DNA of 64,000 nt from Fibrobacteraceae bacterium (GCA_017631885.1 JAGBSH010000028.1:124001-188000); one strand, 5' to 3'; shown: positions 33,982 to 43,444, counted from the stretch's first letter. Notes: generated by a model not told the origin, from the letters alone. Numbers and translations: made by a program.

Positions 33982-36900
33982 ATTTTTGATTCCTGAGAAA
34001 TTTTTTGCAATGGGGCGTTAGAACGTTTTTCAAAAGCCCTAAACAATTCTAATGTGCGTTTAGCTTGTTCATGAATGTTTCCCATTCCAATTTCAACAAC
34101 AGCTTGTAAAGGAGTATTCGCTAAATAGCGCATTGGAAACGGTGAAAGAGATAAAATTTCTGCAAGAGTTGTTGGTTCTGGTGGTGGAAATTCTGTAAAA
34201 GTCAAAGCAAGCATTCCGCGTTTCAAAAGCAATCCTTGTATTTTCAAGAACGCCGCGCAAAGCCCAACTTCTGTAACAAGCAAAAGCATTTCAGCAGCAA
34301 CTGGCAAATTTCCAAAACGGTCTGTTAATTCATTACGCAAATTTTCTAATTCTTGTAAAGTTTTCACTCTTGCAATGCGTTGGTAAAGAGAAATTCTCGT
34401 TAAGCCATCTTCTATCCAATCTTCTGGCAAAAATGCGTCCACACCTAATTCAACACGTGGCTGCAAAGGCTTATCAACAGAAGAACCTCGAAGCATTTCT
34501 ACCGCTTCTTTTACTAACCGCACATACGTTTCAAAGCCAACTTCTGCAATAAAACCATGTTGTTCTGAACCAAGTAAATTTCCTGCCCCACGAATTTCTA
34601 AATCGCGCATCGCTAACTGATACCCTGAACCCAAATCCGTAAATTGTGCAAGAGCTTCTAATCGCCTAGAAGAATCCTGAGAAATTTCACCTTGTGCCGG
34701 AGTCACCAAATAAGCATACGCCAAAACATCGGAACGCCCGACACGGCCACGCATCTGATAAAGCTGACTTATTCCAAAATGGTGTGCGTTCATTATAATA
34801 ATTGTATTGGCTCTTGGCACATCTAAACCAGATTCAATAATAGTTGTACTTACCAAAACATCAAAATTTCCGGCAAGGAACGCTTCCATTGTACGCTCTA
34901 AATCTCTGTCATTCATTTGGCCATGAGCAACAGCTACTCGTGCTGTAGGCACCCAAGATTCTACATCGGCAGCTAGAGATTCTATAGTTTGCACTCGGTC
35001 ATTTACCACAAAAACCTGCCCACCTCGCGCAATTTCATCTTTAATAGCTTCTGCTAAAATAGCATCGTCCCGGCGCATTAATTTGGTTTCAACCGGCAAG
35101 CGATTCATTGGTGGCGTATTGATTAGCGAAATATCGCGAACACCTGTAAGGCTTAAATGTAAAGAACGTGGAATTGGTGTTGCACTCATAGAAAGCGTAT
35201 CCACAGCTAGGCGGAGTTCTCGCAATTTTTCTTTTTGCTTTACACCAAATTTTTGTTCTTCATCAATAATCAGCAAGCCTAAATCTTTAAAACGCCCTTT
35301 TTCAGAAAGGAGTGCATGTGTTCCTATAACAATGTCCACACTTCCTTTTTCAAGTTTTTCAAAAATGGCATTTTTTTCTTTTGCTGTTTTATAGCGGTTC
35401 AACAATTCAATATTCACAGGGAACGCGGCAAAGCGTTCACAGAAATTTTCGTAATGTTGAGCTGCAAGAATCGTTGTTGGAACAAGAACGGCCACTTGTC
35501 GCTTTGAAAGGACACATTTAAAAACAGCGCGCATAGCGACTTCTGTTTTACCAAAGCCAACATCACCGCAAACAAGCCTGTCCATAGGCTTTCCACTTTC
35601 CATATCGCGTTTAATATCTGCCGTTGCAGAAATCTGATCTGGAGTAGGAGTGTATTCAAAAGAGGCTTCAAATTCTTCTTGAATTTTAGAATCTGGTGGA
35701 AACGCAAAACCTTCAACCAATTCGCGTTTTGCATAAAGTTCTACCAATTCTTTTGCAATTTTTATAACCTTTTCTTTAACGCGTTTTTTCTGGTTTTCCC
35801 AAAGTTTAGAACCCAAGTGATTCAACTTGACTTCTACTTCATCGGGTTGTTGCAAACGTTCAATTTTTTGCAAATCAGAAACAGGAAAACGTAACCTGTC
35901 ACCGCCAGCATATTCAAGCAAGGCGCAGTCCACCATACCGCCATTAACTTCTACGCGGACAAGCCCAAGATAGCGCCCGACCCCATGATCTTCATGAGCC
36001 ACTAAATCGCCTCTTGAAAGTGACTCCACTAAAAGTGCCGAAGAAACAGAACCAGCAATAGAACGCTTGCGACTTTTCTTTTGATGGCGATTAAAAATTC
36101 TTGCATCTGAAAGAAACGCTATTTTATCGTCTTCTAACCAAAAACCTTCTGTAAGTGGTGCTTCTAAAAATTCTTCTACTGGCGATTCTCCAAAAAGATG
36201 TTGCATTCTAGAAATAGCACCAGATGTCGGAGCAACTAAAAAAACTTTTCCACCATTTTCATAGAAATCAATAATTTTCTTTTCAGTAGCTTCAATGCCT
36301 GCATCTTCAAAAGATTGCGGTTTTACATTTATCTTTTGCCAATTTTTGCCTTCCGCTTCAATTCGAGTAATATCTAAAGCAAGTGCTTTACCAAATATTT
36401 CAGAAAATTCAGCGTATTTCCACCAAAGTTTTTCCGGTAAAAATTCTGCCGTTAGTGAGCCTTTTATTTCAAAGAATTTTTTCTCAATTTTTTTCCAATA
36501 ATCTCTTGCAAATTCCGCCAAGTTCCCTGATTCATCAAAAACAATATTGGCATTTGGTAAATAGTCAAAAATCGAAGCGATTAAATTTTCATACTTGGGG
36601 CGTTTCCACCAAAAGCCCACCAAACTTTGTTCATCTATAAGTCGTTCTTTTGCTGGTAAAGAAAATTCTCCCATCGGATAAATTCGGATTTCTTCTAAAT
36701 TTTCAATGGAACGCTGTGTGAAAATATCAAAGAAACGAATCGATTCCAATTCATCTCCAAAAAATTCAAAGCGCACTGGGTGTTCATATAAAAAGCCATT
36801 AACATCTACAATACACCCACGCATAGAGAACTCACCAACGCTACCGACCATTGGCTGTTCTTTAAAGCCCATATTCAAAAATTTTTCACGCAAAGAAAGC

Positions 36901-37343
36901 GGGTCTAAAACATCGCCCACTTTAAAATCCAGAATTTTTCTTTCTAAAAAATCTTTTCCCGGCAGCCTAGCTAAAAGAGAATCTAACGGACAAATAACAA
37001 TATGCTTTGAATCATTAACATGAGCAAAAAAACGCAAACGCTCTTCTAACAAACCGTCAAATGGGTTCTTTTCTTCGTATGGTTTTAAACCGATTCCTGG
37101 TAAAAAAAGTAACGATTCTTTAGAAACAAATGCTTCTAAATTTTCAAGCCAGATTTCTGCTGTCCGATAATCGTTTGTAATGACAATTGTATTTTCTTGC
37201 GTAATTAAAAACCGCTTTGCCACTAGCATTGCCGCCGAAGGCGGCGTAAGGCCAGTCACATGAAAAATGCCATTACTTGCGTTTTCCCATTCAGAAAACG
37301 ATGCAACATTTTCAGAAAGAAGAAAATCTTTCAGAGTTCTCAT
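33978..37343 (-). CDS. mfd: Transcription-repair coupling factor Mfd
   Basis: A 1121-residue Mfd, which removes RNA polymerase stalled at DNA damage and recruits UvrA. It contains the N-terminal UvrB-like domains (1-340), the RNA-polymerase-interacting CarD-like domain (GDLVAHEDHGVGRYLGL near 450), the helicase motor with Walker A GDVGFGKTEVAMRA near 595, DEEQ box near 695, GRVGR near 850, and the C-terminal TRCF domain from about 955. The ATG overlaps the rluD stop as ATGA. Confidence 0.97.
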   Translation of the reverse strand: MRTLKDFLLSENVASFSEWENASNGIFHVTGLTPPSAAMLVAKRFLITQENTIVITNDYRTAEIWLENLEAFVSKESLLFLPGIGLKPYEEKNPFDGLLEERLRFFAHVNDSKHIVICPLDSLLARLPGKDFLERKILDFKVGDVLDPLSLREKFLNMGFKEQPMVGSVGEFSMRGCIVDVNGFLYEHPVRFEFFGDELESIRFFDIFTQRSIENLEEIRIYPMGEFSLPAKERLIDEQSLVGFWWKRPKYENLIASIFDYLPNANIVFDESGNLAEFARDYWKKIEKKFFEIKGSLTAEFLPEKLWWKYAEFSEIFGKALALDITRIEAEGKNWQKINVKPQSFEDAGIEATEKKIIDFYENGGKVFLVAPTSGAISRMQHLFGESPVEEFLEAPLTEGFWLEDDKIAFLSDARIFNRHQKKSRKRSIAGSVSSALLVESLSRGDLVAHEDHGVGRYLGLVRVEVNGGMVDCALLEYAGGDRLRFPVSDLQKIERLQQPDEVEVKLNHLGSKLWENQKKRVKEKVIKIAKELVELYAKRELVEGFAFPPDSKIQEEFEASFEYTPTPDQISATADIKRDMESGKPMDRLVCGDVGFGKTEVAMRAVFKCVLSKRQVAVLVPTTILAAQHYENFCERFAAFPVNIELLNRYKTAKEKNAIFEKLEKGSVDIVIGTHALLSEKGRFKDLGLLIIDEEQKFGVKQKEKLRELRLAVDTLSMSATPIPRSLHLSLTGVRDISLINTPPMNRLPVETKLMRRDDAILAEAIKDEIARGGQVFVVNDRVQTIESLAADVESWVPTARVAVAHGQMNDRDLERTMEAFLAGNFDVLVSTTIIESGLDVPRANTIIIMNAHHFGISQLYQMRGRVGRSDVLAYAYLVTPAQGEISQDSSRRLEALAQFTDLGSGYQLAMRDLEIRGAGNLLGSEQHGFIAEVGFETYVRLVKEAVEMLRGSSVDKPLQPRVELGVDAFLPEDWIEDGLTRISLYQRIARVKTLQELENLRNELTDRFGNLPVAAEMLLLVTEVGLCAAFLKIQGLLLKRGMLALTFTEFPPPEPTTLAEILSLSPFPMRYLANTPLQAVVEIGMGNIHEQAKRTLELFRAFEKRSNAPLQKISQESKI

Positions 37344-38584
37344 AAAAGATTCGGGTCTATTGTGGGTTCATAACCAGGAGCCGTTACTTCTTCTGGATTT
37401 TCACCACGTTTTTCAGCTTCTCTTTTTTTACGTTCAAGTTCTAATGCTTTTTTCTTAGCTAGGCGTTCTTTCTTTTTAGCTAAGCGTTCAGCACGAGTCA
37501 TGCGTTCTTTTCTTGGCGGAGCTTCGTATTCGCTTTCCTCTTCAAAAAATTCCTCTTCTTCAAAACGCATTTCACCATCAAACGCTCTAAATGAATCCAT
37601 TGAAAAATCAGGTGCATCACTTTTTACACGTTCACGCAAATATTCAAGAACTTCAGCAAATTCCTTTTCATGTGGGACTTCAAATTCCATCTCTTCTTCA
37701 GTCCGTGGGTGCACAAACCGGATTTTAACCGCTTGCAACAACTGTGCCGAAGTCATATTCAAAGCATTTTCAGCAATATCCCGGAAAAGTGGAGGCACCC
37801 TTGTTAAACAAGCATTACGGCCTTCATAAAGTGGGTCACCAAAAACCGGGTTTCCCATAAAACGGCTATGCACGCGAATCTGGTGTGTGCGCCCTGTTTC
37901 TAAACGGTATTCTAGTAAACTTGCAAAAGTAAAAAACTCTAACGCTTTAAAATGAGTTTTTGCATGCTTACCCGATTTTGTCACAGCTTGTTTAAGCCTA
38001 TTACGAACATCTCTACCTAAAGGCGCTTCTACAAACCCTTCCCAATCACGAGGGTTGCCCCAAACAAGAGCATGATAAGTTCTTGCCAGCGAGTGAGTTT
38101 CTAATTGTTCTGCTAAATGCCTATGTGCCTTATCGTTTTTTGCAACAAGCATAAGGCCTGGAGTATCTTTATCTAACCTATGCACAATTCCTGGTCTGAG
38201 CGGGCCATTAATAGAAGAAAGGGATTCTTTAAAATGATAAAGCAAACCAGCGGCAAGCGTCCCAGTTTTCACACCATTACCAGGGTGCACCACAAGATTT
38301 CTAGGCTTATTCAAAACCACAATATCATCGTCTTCATAAACAATATCAAGAGGAATATTTTCAGGTTCTAACGTTGAAGCTTCTTTTTCTGGCAAAGCTA
38401 AAACTTCTATTTCCATACCCGTTTCAACGCGGAAATTCTTTTGCAATTCTTTGCCTTGAAATAAAACTTTTTTAGCAAGCAATAACTTTTGAAGATCTGT
38501 CCTAGAAAAATCAGGACAAACGGTTTGCAAAAACTTATCAATTCTTGAACCACTAGAACTTTCTTCAACAACAAACTTTAACAT
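37340..38584 (-). CDS. rluD: RluD-type 23S rRNA pseudouridine synthase
   Basis: A 414-residue RluA/RluD-family enzyme. An S4 RNA-binding domain (about 12-60) is followed by the catalytic domain with HRLDKDTPGLML, catalytic D138, and RTHQIRVH near 225. RluD-type enzymes modify helix 69 of 23S rRNA. The enzyme domain ends near residue 310; the remaining 100 residues are highly charged (acidic EEEEFFEEESEYE, then Lys/Arg/Glu-rich helix KKERLAKKKALELERKKREA) and are not part of the known fold. It overlaps lspA upstream by 7 bp and mfd downstream. Confidence 0.88.
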   Translation of the reverse strand: MLKFVVEESSSGSRIDKFLQTVCPDFSRTDLQKLLLAKKVLFQGKELQKNFRVETGMEIEVLALPEKEASTLEPENIPLDIVYEDDDIVVLNKPRNLVVHPGNGVKTGTLAAGLLYHFKESLSSINGPLRPGIVHRLDKDTPGLMLVAKNDKAHRHLAEQLETHSLARTYHALVWGNPRDWEGFVEAPLGRDVRNRLKQAVTKSGKHAKTHFKALEFFTFASLLEYRLETGRTHQIRVHSRFMGNPVFGDPLYEGRNACLTRVPPLFRDIAENALNMTSAQLLQAVKIRFVHPRTEEEMEFEVPHEKEFAEVLEYLRERVKSDAPDFSMDSFRAFDGEMRFEEEEFFEEESEYEAPPRKERMTRAERLAKKKERLAKKKALELERKKREAEKRGENPEEVTAPGYEPTIDPNLL

Positions 38585-39147
38585 GCTGATTCCTTTTTCG
38601 CTTTCGCTTCTTCTTTAATTTCTTTGTGGATTTTTTTCAAAACAAGTGGTGAAAGGAGTAAAAGAACAACTCCAACTGTTACAAAAGAATCTGCCACATT
38701 AAATGTCGGAAAACGCGGCATAATAAAATCTGGTAAATCACAATCAATAAAATCCACCACTTTCTGAATACGCATTCTATCAATAAAATTCCCAATAGCA
38801 CCAGAAAAAACCATGGAAAGTCCAAGTCTTGAAACCCAATCACGCAAATCAATTGAACGATAAAACCAAACAAGTGCAGCCATTGCAACAATAGTCAAAA
38901 GCAAAAAGAAAATCGTTGGAGAAAGAAACGGCAAAATATCTTGAGGTCTGCTACTAAAAGCGGCGCCTTCATTATAAGCAAGCGCAAAACGCAGATAATC
39001 ACCAATAATTTGTATCTTCTGGTAATTAGGAAACCCACTTTCATTCGTAAAACGAGCGACTGCCCAAAATTTTGTCACTTGATCAAAAACAACTCCAAGA
39101 ACAATTACAAACAAATGAAACTTCCATGTATTGATTTTTTTCAGCAT
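38578..39147 (-). CDS. lspA: Lipoprotein signal peptidase
   Basis: A 189-residue membrane aspartyl protease that removes signal peptides from diacylglyceryl-modified lipoproteins. Catalytic aspartates are D123 in GNFIDRM and D153 in FNVADSFVTVG. Four membrane helices are visible (about 10-28, 73-95, 105-122, 150-170), with the conserved FDQVTKFW near 21 and YNEGAAFS near 58. This enzyme serves the many lipoproteins in the window. It overlaps the squalene-synthase-like gene by 7 bp. Confidence 0.96.
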   Translation of the reverse strand: MLKKINTWKFHLFVIVLGVVFDQVTKFWAVARFTNESGFPNYQKIQIIGDYLRFALAYNEGAAFSSRPQDILPFLSPTIFFLLLTIVAMAALVWFYRSIDLRDWVSRLGLSMVFSGAIGNFIDRMRIQKVVDFIDCDLPDFIMPRFPTFNVADSFVTVGVVLLLLSPLVLKKIHKEIKEEAKAKKESAC

Positions 39148-40181
39148 GGTTTTAAATCCTCAAAAGTTTTACGAATCCAGCGGTTCGAATAAAAATGACG
39201 GGATGTACTTGTAATTATTCTTTTAACATCTTGTCTTGAAATTTTCACTTTACCAACAGAATCAAAAACAATATGCCCGTCGCCAATTGCTTTTAAATTT
39301 TCTGCTGCCATAAGCAAAGGCCACAAACAGAACAAACGAATGCGCATATAACGCCTTGGCACAAGAAGAATGTATTCCACACCTTCCATCACATGCGTCC
39401 AAGCTTTTTCGACAAGTTCTGCTAAAACCGCTGCCCTTGCATCTCTATTGGCGTATTCTTCAAACAATGCTGGTGAATTTTCAAAACCATGAGCTTTACA
39501 AATGGATTCAGGAATAAAACAAACTTTACGTTCAGAATCTTCTAAAACATCTTTAACAATGTTTGTTATTTGTAAAGCAAGCCCAAAACTCACATCGAGC
39601 TTTTGCATCTCGGCTAAACGTTTGTCATTAATGCCAGAAGCAGCCGCATAAAAATGTTTTGTTAAAAGCCGACCAACAATACCAGCCACATAATAGCAGT
39701 ATTCATCTAAATCTTCAACTTTATCTAAAGTAAACCAACCAAAGGCTAAAGAACGTTCTTGCCGTAACGCAAACTTAGCCATACCGCTACACATTTCAAC
39801 AACTACTTCCCGAATTGGACCAGCGTATTTTTCATCTAAATCAGAAAGCAAAGGCACCACTCTTGTTGCATGCACACAAAGGTGATGGTTCGGGTCTTCA
39901 GAAGTTGACCAGTACGAAGGCAAAGCATTTAAAAATGCCATTAAGCGTTCTGTACTGATTTTTGGTTGTTCAAAAATAGCAGAGAACAATTTCAGCAATC
40001 GCTCTTTTTCATTTGCATGCAAAATTGGATCATCTTCAACCGTATCTGCTATACGCAAATACAAATAAGCAAGTAAAATGCCTTTATGCAATTGTCCACG
40101 CAAAACATTTATGTTCAGCGCAAAAGTTCTAGAAACTTTCAAAAGCATTTCTTCTGCATAGCGGTAATTTTCATTTTTCAT
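39141..40181 (-). CDS. Squalene/phytoene synthase family protein, squalene synthase-like
   Basis: A 346-residue trans-isoprenyl diphosphate synthase head-to-head type. The first Asp-rich motif is D46-TVED (ending D50-D51) and the second is N206IVKDVLED (D210, D214). The YCYYVAGIVGR block near 160-170 and the ALQITNIVKDVLED context resemble eukaryotic-type squalene synthases more than HpnC/HpnD or phytoene synthases. It would join two farnesyl diphosphates. No squalene-hopene cyclase or carotenoid gene is in the window, so the end product is unknown. It sits between a membrane-protein gene and lspA, with short overlaps. Confidence 0.8.
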   Translation of the reverse strand: MKNENYRYAEEMLLKVSRTFALNINVLRGQLHKGILLAYLYLRIADTVEDDPILHANEKERLLKLFSAIFEQPKISTERLMAFLNALPSYWSTSEDPNHHLCVHATRVVPLLSDLDEKYAGPIREVVVEMCSGMAKFALRQERSLAFGWFTLDKVEDLDEYCYYVAGIVGRLLTKHFYAAASGINDKRLAEMQKLDVSFGLALQITNIVKDVLEDSERKVCFIPESICKAHGFENSPALFEEYANRDARAAVLAELVEKAWTHVMEGVEYILLVPRRYMRIRLFCLWPLLMAAENLKAIGDGHIVFDSVGKVKISRQDVKRIITSTSRHFYSNRWIRKTFEDLKPC

Positions 40182-40756
40182 AAAACAGCCTCCGCATACA
40201 AATCCTTAGGAATCTTTTTTGTCTTTGCCGCAGAAAAAAGATAGTGCAAAAGCCTACCAGATTTTTCAGTCCGTAACAAAGTCCGTTGCAATTCCCATGA
40301 AGTTCTTGAACGCAAATCGGAATCGTTCATAACGCGACCATTTTTTTGAGAATTGTGCAACATTCGCCTATAAAACAAGAAATAAGTGCTTCTTTGTAAA
40401 GAATAAACAAACTTAGAAGAACGGCGAAACACAAAAACCGAAAGCAAAACAAAAATCGGAAAAAACAGACAACCAAACAAAGCATGCCTTGGAGAAACAA
40501 GTCCTATTACCCAACAAGCACAAAGTGTTGAAAAAAGAATTGTAAAAAGAGAAATGGTAACAGAAAAGAACCTAGCCCAAAAAGCCTTTTTCGTTTTCCA
40601 CCATTGCGGAATATACACCCAGGTTTCTCCTTTTCTCAAAAATTTACGGAGTGTAATCGGGTAAGCCACATAACGAGCAAAAAAGAAATACCCCACCCAA
40701 AAAACGATAGGCAACCAAAACAAATAATTAAATACATCCAACCAATTCATAACCAT
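40178..40756 (-). CDS. Membrane protein of unknown function
   Basis: A 192-residue protein, not recognised. Three hydrophobic helices are predicted (about 10-32, 63-85 and 92-112), separated by basic, Trp-rich loops (RKGETWVYIPQWWKTKKAF). The C-terminal 80 residues are soluble and basic (SSKFVYSLQRSTYFLFYRRM). Two starts, ATG at 40756 and ATG at 40750, are possible. It overlaps the squalene-synthase-like gene as ATGA and is the first gene of the operon leading to mfd, so a role near lipid or envelope metabolism is a guess from context only. Confidence 0.6.
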   Translation of the reverse strand: MVMNWLDVFNYLFWLPIVFWVGYFFFARYVAYPITLRKFLRKGETWVYIPQWWKTKKAFWARFFSVTISLFTILFSTLCACWVIGLVSPRHALFGCLFFPIFVLLSVFVFRRSSKFVYSLQRSTYFLFYRRMLHNSQKNGRVMNDSDLRSRTSWELQRTLLRTEKSGRLLHYLFSAAKTKKIPKDLYAEAVL

Positions 40757-41134
40757 TTTGCAAAAATAGAAAAATAAGATTAAAAATTTAAGAGGAAATC
40801 AAGTTCAGATAGCTCACAAGAAGCCTTAAATCAAAAATTATTACACCCAAAAGTATTTTTTTCTATATTCAATTTAACGTAGTCTGTAGAACATCTATAG
40901 ACACATAGACATTTGAGTTATTTGCTCTTATTCTAGCTACTGGAATCTGGAACATTTCAATAGACCGCTAGGAATGAGGCATTCACTCGCGCACTCTGTG
41001 CGTGGGTCGTTTGCTTGTTTTGCGGTCGGCTGTTCCAGAGCCTCAGTAGCGTCAAGCTTCGACTACACGCATTTTTTATTTTAAAAAAGTGCAAATCGAA
41101 TGGCGAAGAATCAGGGCAAGTTCCCTGAGGTTTC
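40757..41134. other. Divergent intergenic region before the restriction-modification island
   Basis: This 378-bp gap holds a CTATATTC element at 40863-40870 on the plus strand and a GC-rich stretch at about 40970-41075 that differs in composition from its surroundings. It carries a 10-bp hairpin (separate entry). A 115-codon minus-strand frame covers the stretch but shows no protein features. Gene start sites lie at both ends. Confidence 0.5.
40985..41007 (+). other. GC-rich hairpin in the island leader
   Basis: ACTCGCGCAC and GTGCGTGGGT form a 10-bp stem with two G-U pairs in RNA and a TCT loop. No T tract follows, so it is not a plain terminator. It lies about 130 bp before the first methylase-like gene. 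Confidence 0.6.
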
Positions 41135-41836
41135 GTGAAACAACAAAAACAAATTAAATCAAAGCAAAGAGTCGCTTGCCATGGCGAGGTTTTCACTGCT
41201 GAACGCGAAGTGAATGCTATGCTTGATTTAGTCAAGCAAGAAACAGAAAGAATTGACTCCAGATTTTTAGAACCCGCTTGTGGAACCGGGAATTTTTTAG
41301 TCAAAATTTTAGAACGAAAACTTTCAGTTGTTAAGAAAAAATACCGAAAAAGCCCTTTAGATTATGAACGAAATTCAATCCTTGCCCTTTCAAGCATTTA
41401 TGGCGTAGAACTTTTAAATGATAATGTAGAAGATTGTCAAAAAAGGCTTTATAAAATTTGGGAAAAAGCCTACAAAAGTATTTGCAAAACAGAAACAAAT
41501 GAAGACGTTCAAAAATCGGCTCGTTTTATTTTAAATAAAAACATCGTTTGTGGAAACGCTCTGTCTTTAATGCAAGTTGACGAAAACGCTAAAGACACCG
41601 AGACACCTATTGTTTTTTCAGAATGGGCTTTTATTCGCGGAAACATTATTCAAAGAAAAGATTACACCTTTGAAGATTTAATGCGTATTGGAAGTAGCTC
41701 TAATAAAACTGAATCTACCAACAAAGCCAATGAACAAATCTCCTTTTCAACAGAGAATGCCCCAAGTGATGAAGGGAAATTTTTAAAGCAATACACCACC
41801 GATTATAGGAGTCTTTGGAAAGATGAACAAACATAA
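41135..41836 (+). CDS. N6-adenine methylase-like protein lacking motif IV
   Basis: A 233-residue protein with the SAM-binding motif I FLEPACGTGNFL (residues 44-55) preceded by GEVFTAEREVNAML, the usual start of class-gamma N6-adenine methylases, and IYGVELLNDNV near 90 as the second nucleotide-binding acid. The catalytic NPPY motif is absent: the sequence goes from NIVCGNALSLM straight to FSEWAFIRGN. It may bind SAM or DNA as a partner of the next gene rather than methylate. Start GTG with GAGG 4 bp upstream. It overlaps the next gene by 14 bp. Such small proteins accompany Eco57I-like methylases in other genomes as I recall them. Confidence 0.7.
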   Translation: MKQQKQIKSKQRVACHGEVFTAEREVNAMLDLVKQETERIDSRFLEPACGTGNFLVKILERKLSVVKKKYRKSPLDYERNSILALSSIYGVELLNDNVEDCQKRLYKIWEKAYKSICKTETNEDVQKSARFILNKNIVCGNALSLMQVDENAKDTETPIVFSEWAFIRGNIIQRKDYTFEDLMRIGSSSNKTESTNKANEQISFSTENAPSDEGKFLKQYTTDYRSLWKDEQT

Positions 41837-43442
41837 TCCAGATGTATTAAGCTGTCTTGCAAATTTATCAAACGATGAAGTATTCACACCACCAGAAATT
41901 GTGAATAAAATGCTTGATATGCTCCCACAGGAACTTTTTGAAAGTTCAGAAACCACATTTTTAGACCCATGCTGTAAAACAGGTGTTTTTTTAAGAGAAA
42001 TAGCAAAACGTTTGCTTAAAAACCAAATGCCAGGCTATGAAAAAGTAATAGAAAGCATAAATCAAAAAGCAGAAAACGACGAAGAACTTTCTACAGATGA
42101 TGTTTGTTTCAAAAAAGAATTACAACAAACAATTGACCATATTTTTCACAAGCAACTTTTTGGAATAGCCATTACAGAAATGACAAGCTTGGTTTCCCGC
42201 CGAAGCGTTTATTGTTCTAAATCACCCAATTACAAATACTCTATTTCTCACTTTGATAATGCCGAAGGTAACATTCGCTTTAAACGCATAAACCACACAT
42301 GGGTAAATGGCAAATGCAAATTTTGCGGTGCCAATGAAGAACAATACAGCCGAGGCGATTCCCTTGAAACACACGCTTACGAATGGATTCACACCGAGAA
42401 CCCCGAAGGAATTTTCAATATGAAATTTGACGTGATTATCAGCAACCCTCCGTATCAACTAAGTGATGGAAGTGGAGGTAGTACTGATGCAGCAATGCCT
42501 ATTTATCAAAAATTTATTGAAAAAGCATTTGTATTACAGCCTAAATATGCATCAATGATTGTTCCTTCAAAATGGATGGTTGGTGGAAGAGGTCTACAAA
42601 ATTTTAGAGAAAAAATGATGAATAATAAAAACATTCGATTTATTTACGATTATGAAGATTCTTCTGAATGTTTTAATGGATTGCATATTGATGGTGGCGT
42701 AAATTATTTCTTATGGGATAGAGATTACAAAGGAGTTACTGAATATGTATACAAACCTAAAAATGAAAAAGAAATAAAAACTAAACGATATTTAAAAACA
42801 GAAAATTTCAACATTGTTATTAGAGATTCTAGAAGGCAATCAATTATTGAAAAAGCAACTATTGAAAATAATTCTTTTACTAAAATAGTATCTCCTAGAA
42901 AACCTTTTAACATAAATACTGATTTATTTAATTGTCCAAATAAATATCCTGAATTAAATTTAAAAGAAAAAATATATTCTAACTCTGTATTAATATGGGG
43001 TGTTAAAGGGCTTAAAGGCGGAGCAAAAAGAATTCAAGGTTTTGTAAAAAAAGATGCTATACAGAAAAATATTCAATGGGTAAACAAATACAAATTATTC
43101 ATTTCTAAAGCTTATTCAACTGATGCTGTTGAATTTCCAAAATTAATCGAAGCTGATCAAAATGTTATTTGTACTGAAACGTTTCTTGTAATTGGTCCTT
43201 TTGATAACAAATACGAACAACAAAATTGTCTTTCATACACCGAAACAAAATTTTTCAAAACTCTTTTATTTTTTGGAAGAGGAACAATGCAAGTATCTCA
43301 AGAAGTTTTTCGTTTCGTCCCACTCCAAGACTTTTCAAAACCCTGGACAGATGAAGAACTTTATAAGAAATACAAATTCACTCAAGAAGAAATTGATTTT
43401 ATTGAATCAATGATTCGTCCTATGGAAAAAGAAACTGCCTAA
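41823..43442 (+). CDS. Eco57I-type N6-adenine DNA methyltransferase
   Basis: A 539-residue protein. Motif I is FLDPCCKTGVFL (residues 46-57), a Gly-poor form; motif IV is ISNPPYQLSDGSGG with NPPY at 208-211. Between them C165-KFC168-G followed by His residues (LETHAYEWIHT) looks like a zinc knuckle. The C-terminal half (residues 330-539) is a target-recognition-type region ending in WTDEELYKKYKFTQEEIDF. It should methylate adenine in the site recognised by the module. A NdeI-like or BREX/PglX role is less likely because the neighbour is a GIY-YIG helicase. Confidence 0.78.
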   Translation: MNKHNPDVLSCLANLSNDEVFTPPEIVNKMLDMLPQELFESSETTFLDPCCKTGVFLREIAKRLLKNQMPGYEKVIESINQKAENDEELSTDDVCFKKELQQTIDHIFHKQLFGIAITEMTSLVSRRSVYCSKSPNYKYSISHFDNAEGNIRFKRINHTWVNGKCKFCGANEEQYSRGDSLETHAYEWIHTENPEGIFNMKFDVIISNPPYQLSDGSGGSTDAAMPIYQKFIEKAFVLQPKYASMIVPSKWMVGGRGLQNFREKMMNNKNIRFIYDYEDSSECFNGLHIDGGVNYFLWDRDYKGVTEYVYKPKNEKEIKTKRYLKTENFNIVIRDSRRQSIIEKATIENNSFTKIVSPRKPFNINTDLFNCPNKYPELNLKEKIYSNSVLIWGVKGLKGGAKRIQGFVKKDAIQKNIQWVNKYKLFISKAYSTDAVEFPKLIEADQNVICTETFLVIGPFDNKYEQQNCLSYTETKFFKTLLFFGRGTMQVSQEVFRFVPLQDFSKPWTDEELYKKYKFTQEEIDFIESMIRPMEKETA

Positions 43443-43444
43443 CC

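Noticed and set aside
35083-35394. 103-codon plus-strand frame opposite mfd
   Set aside because: Antisense shadow of the mfd helicase domain.
40957-41304. 115-codon minus-strand reading frame across the island leader
   Set aside because: It overlaps the start of the methylase-like gene antisense, shows no domain or start signal, and its length follows from the GC-rich stretch.
41135-43442. The two methylase genes as one gene broken by a frameshift
   Set aside because: Each has its own motif I at its own N-terminus and its own start context, so they are two proteins.
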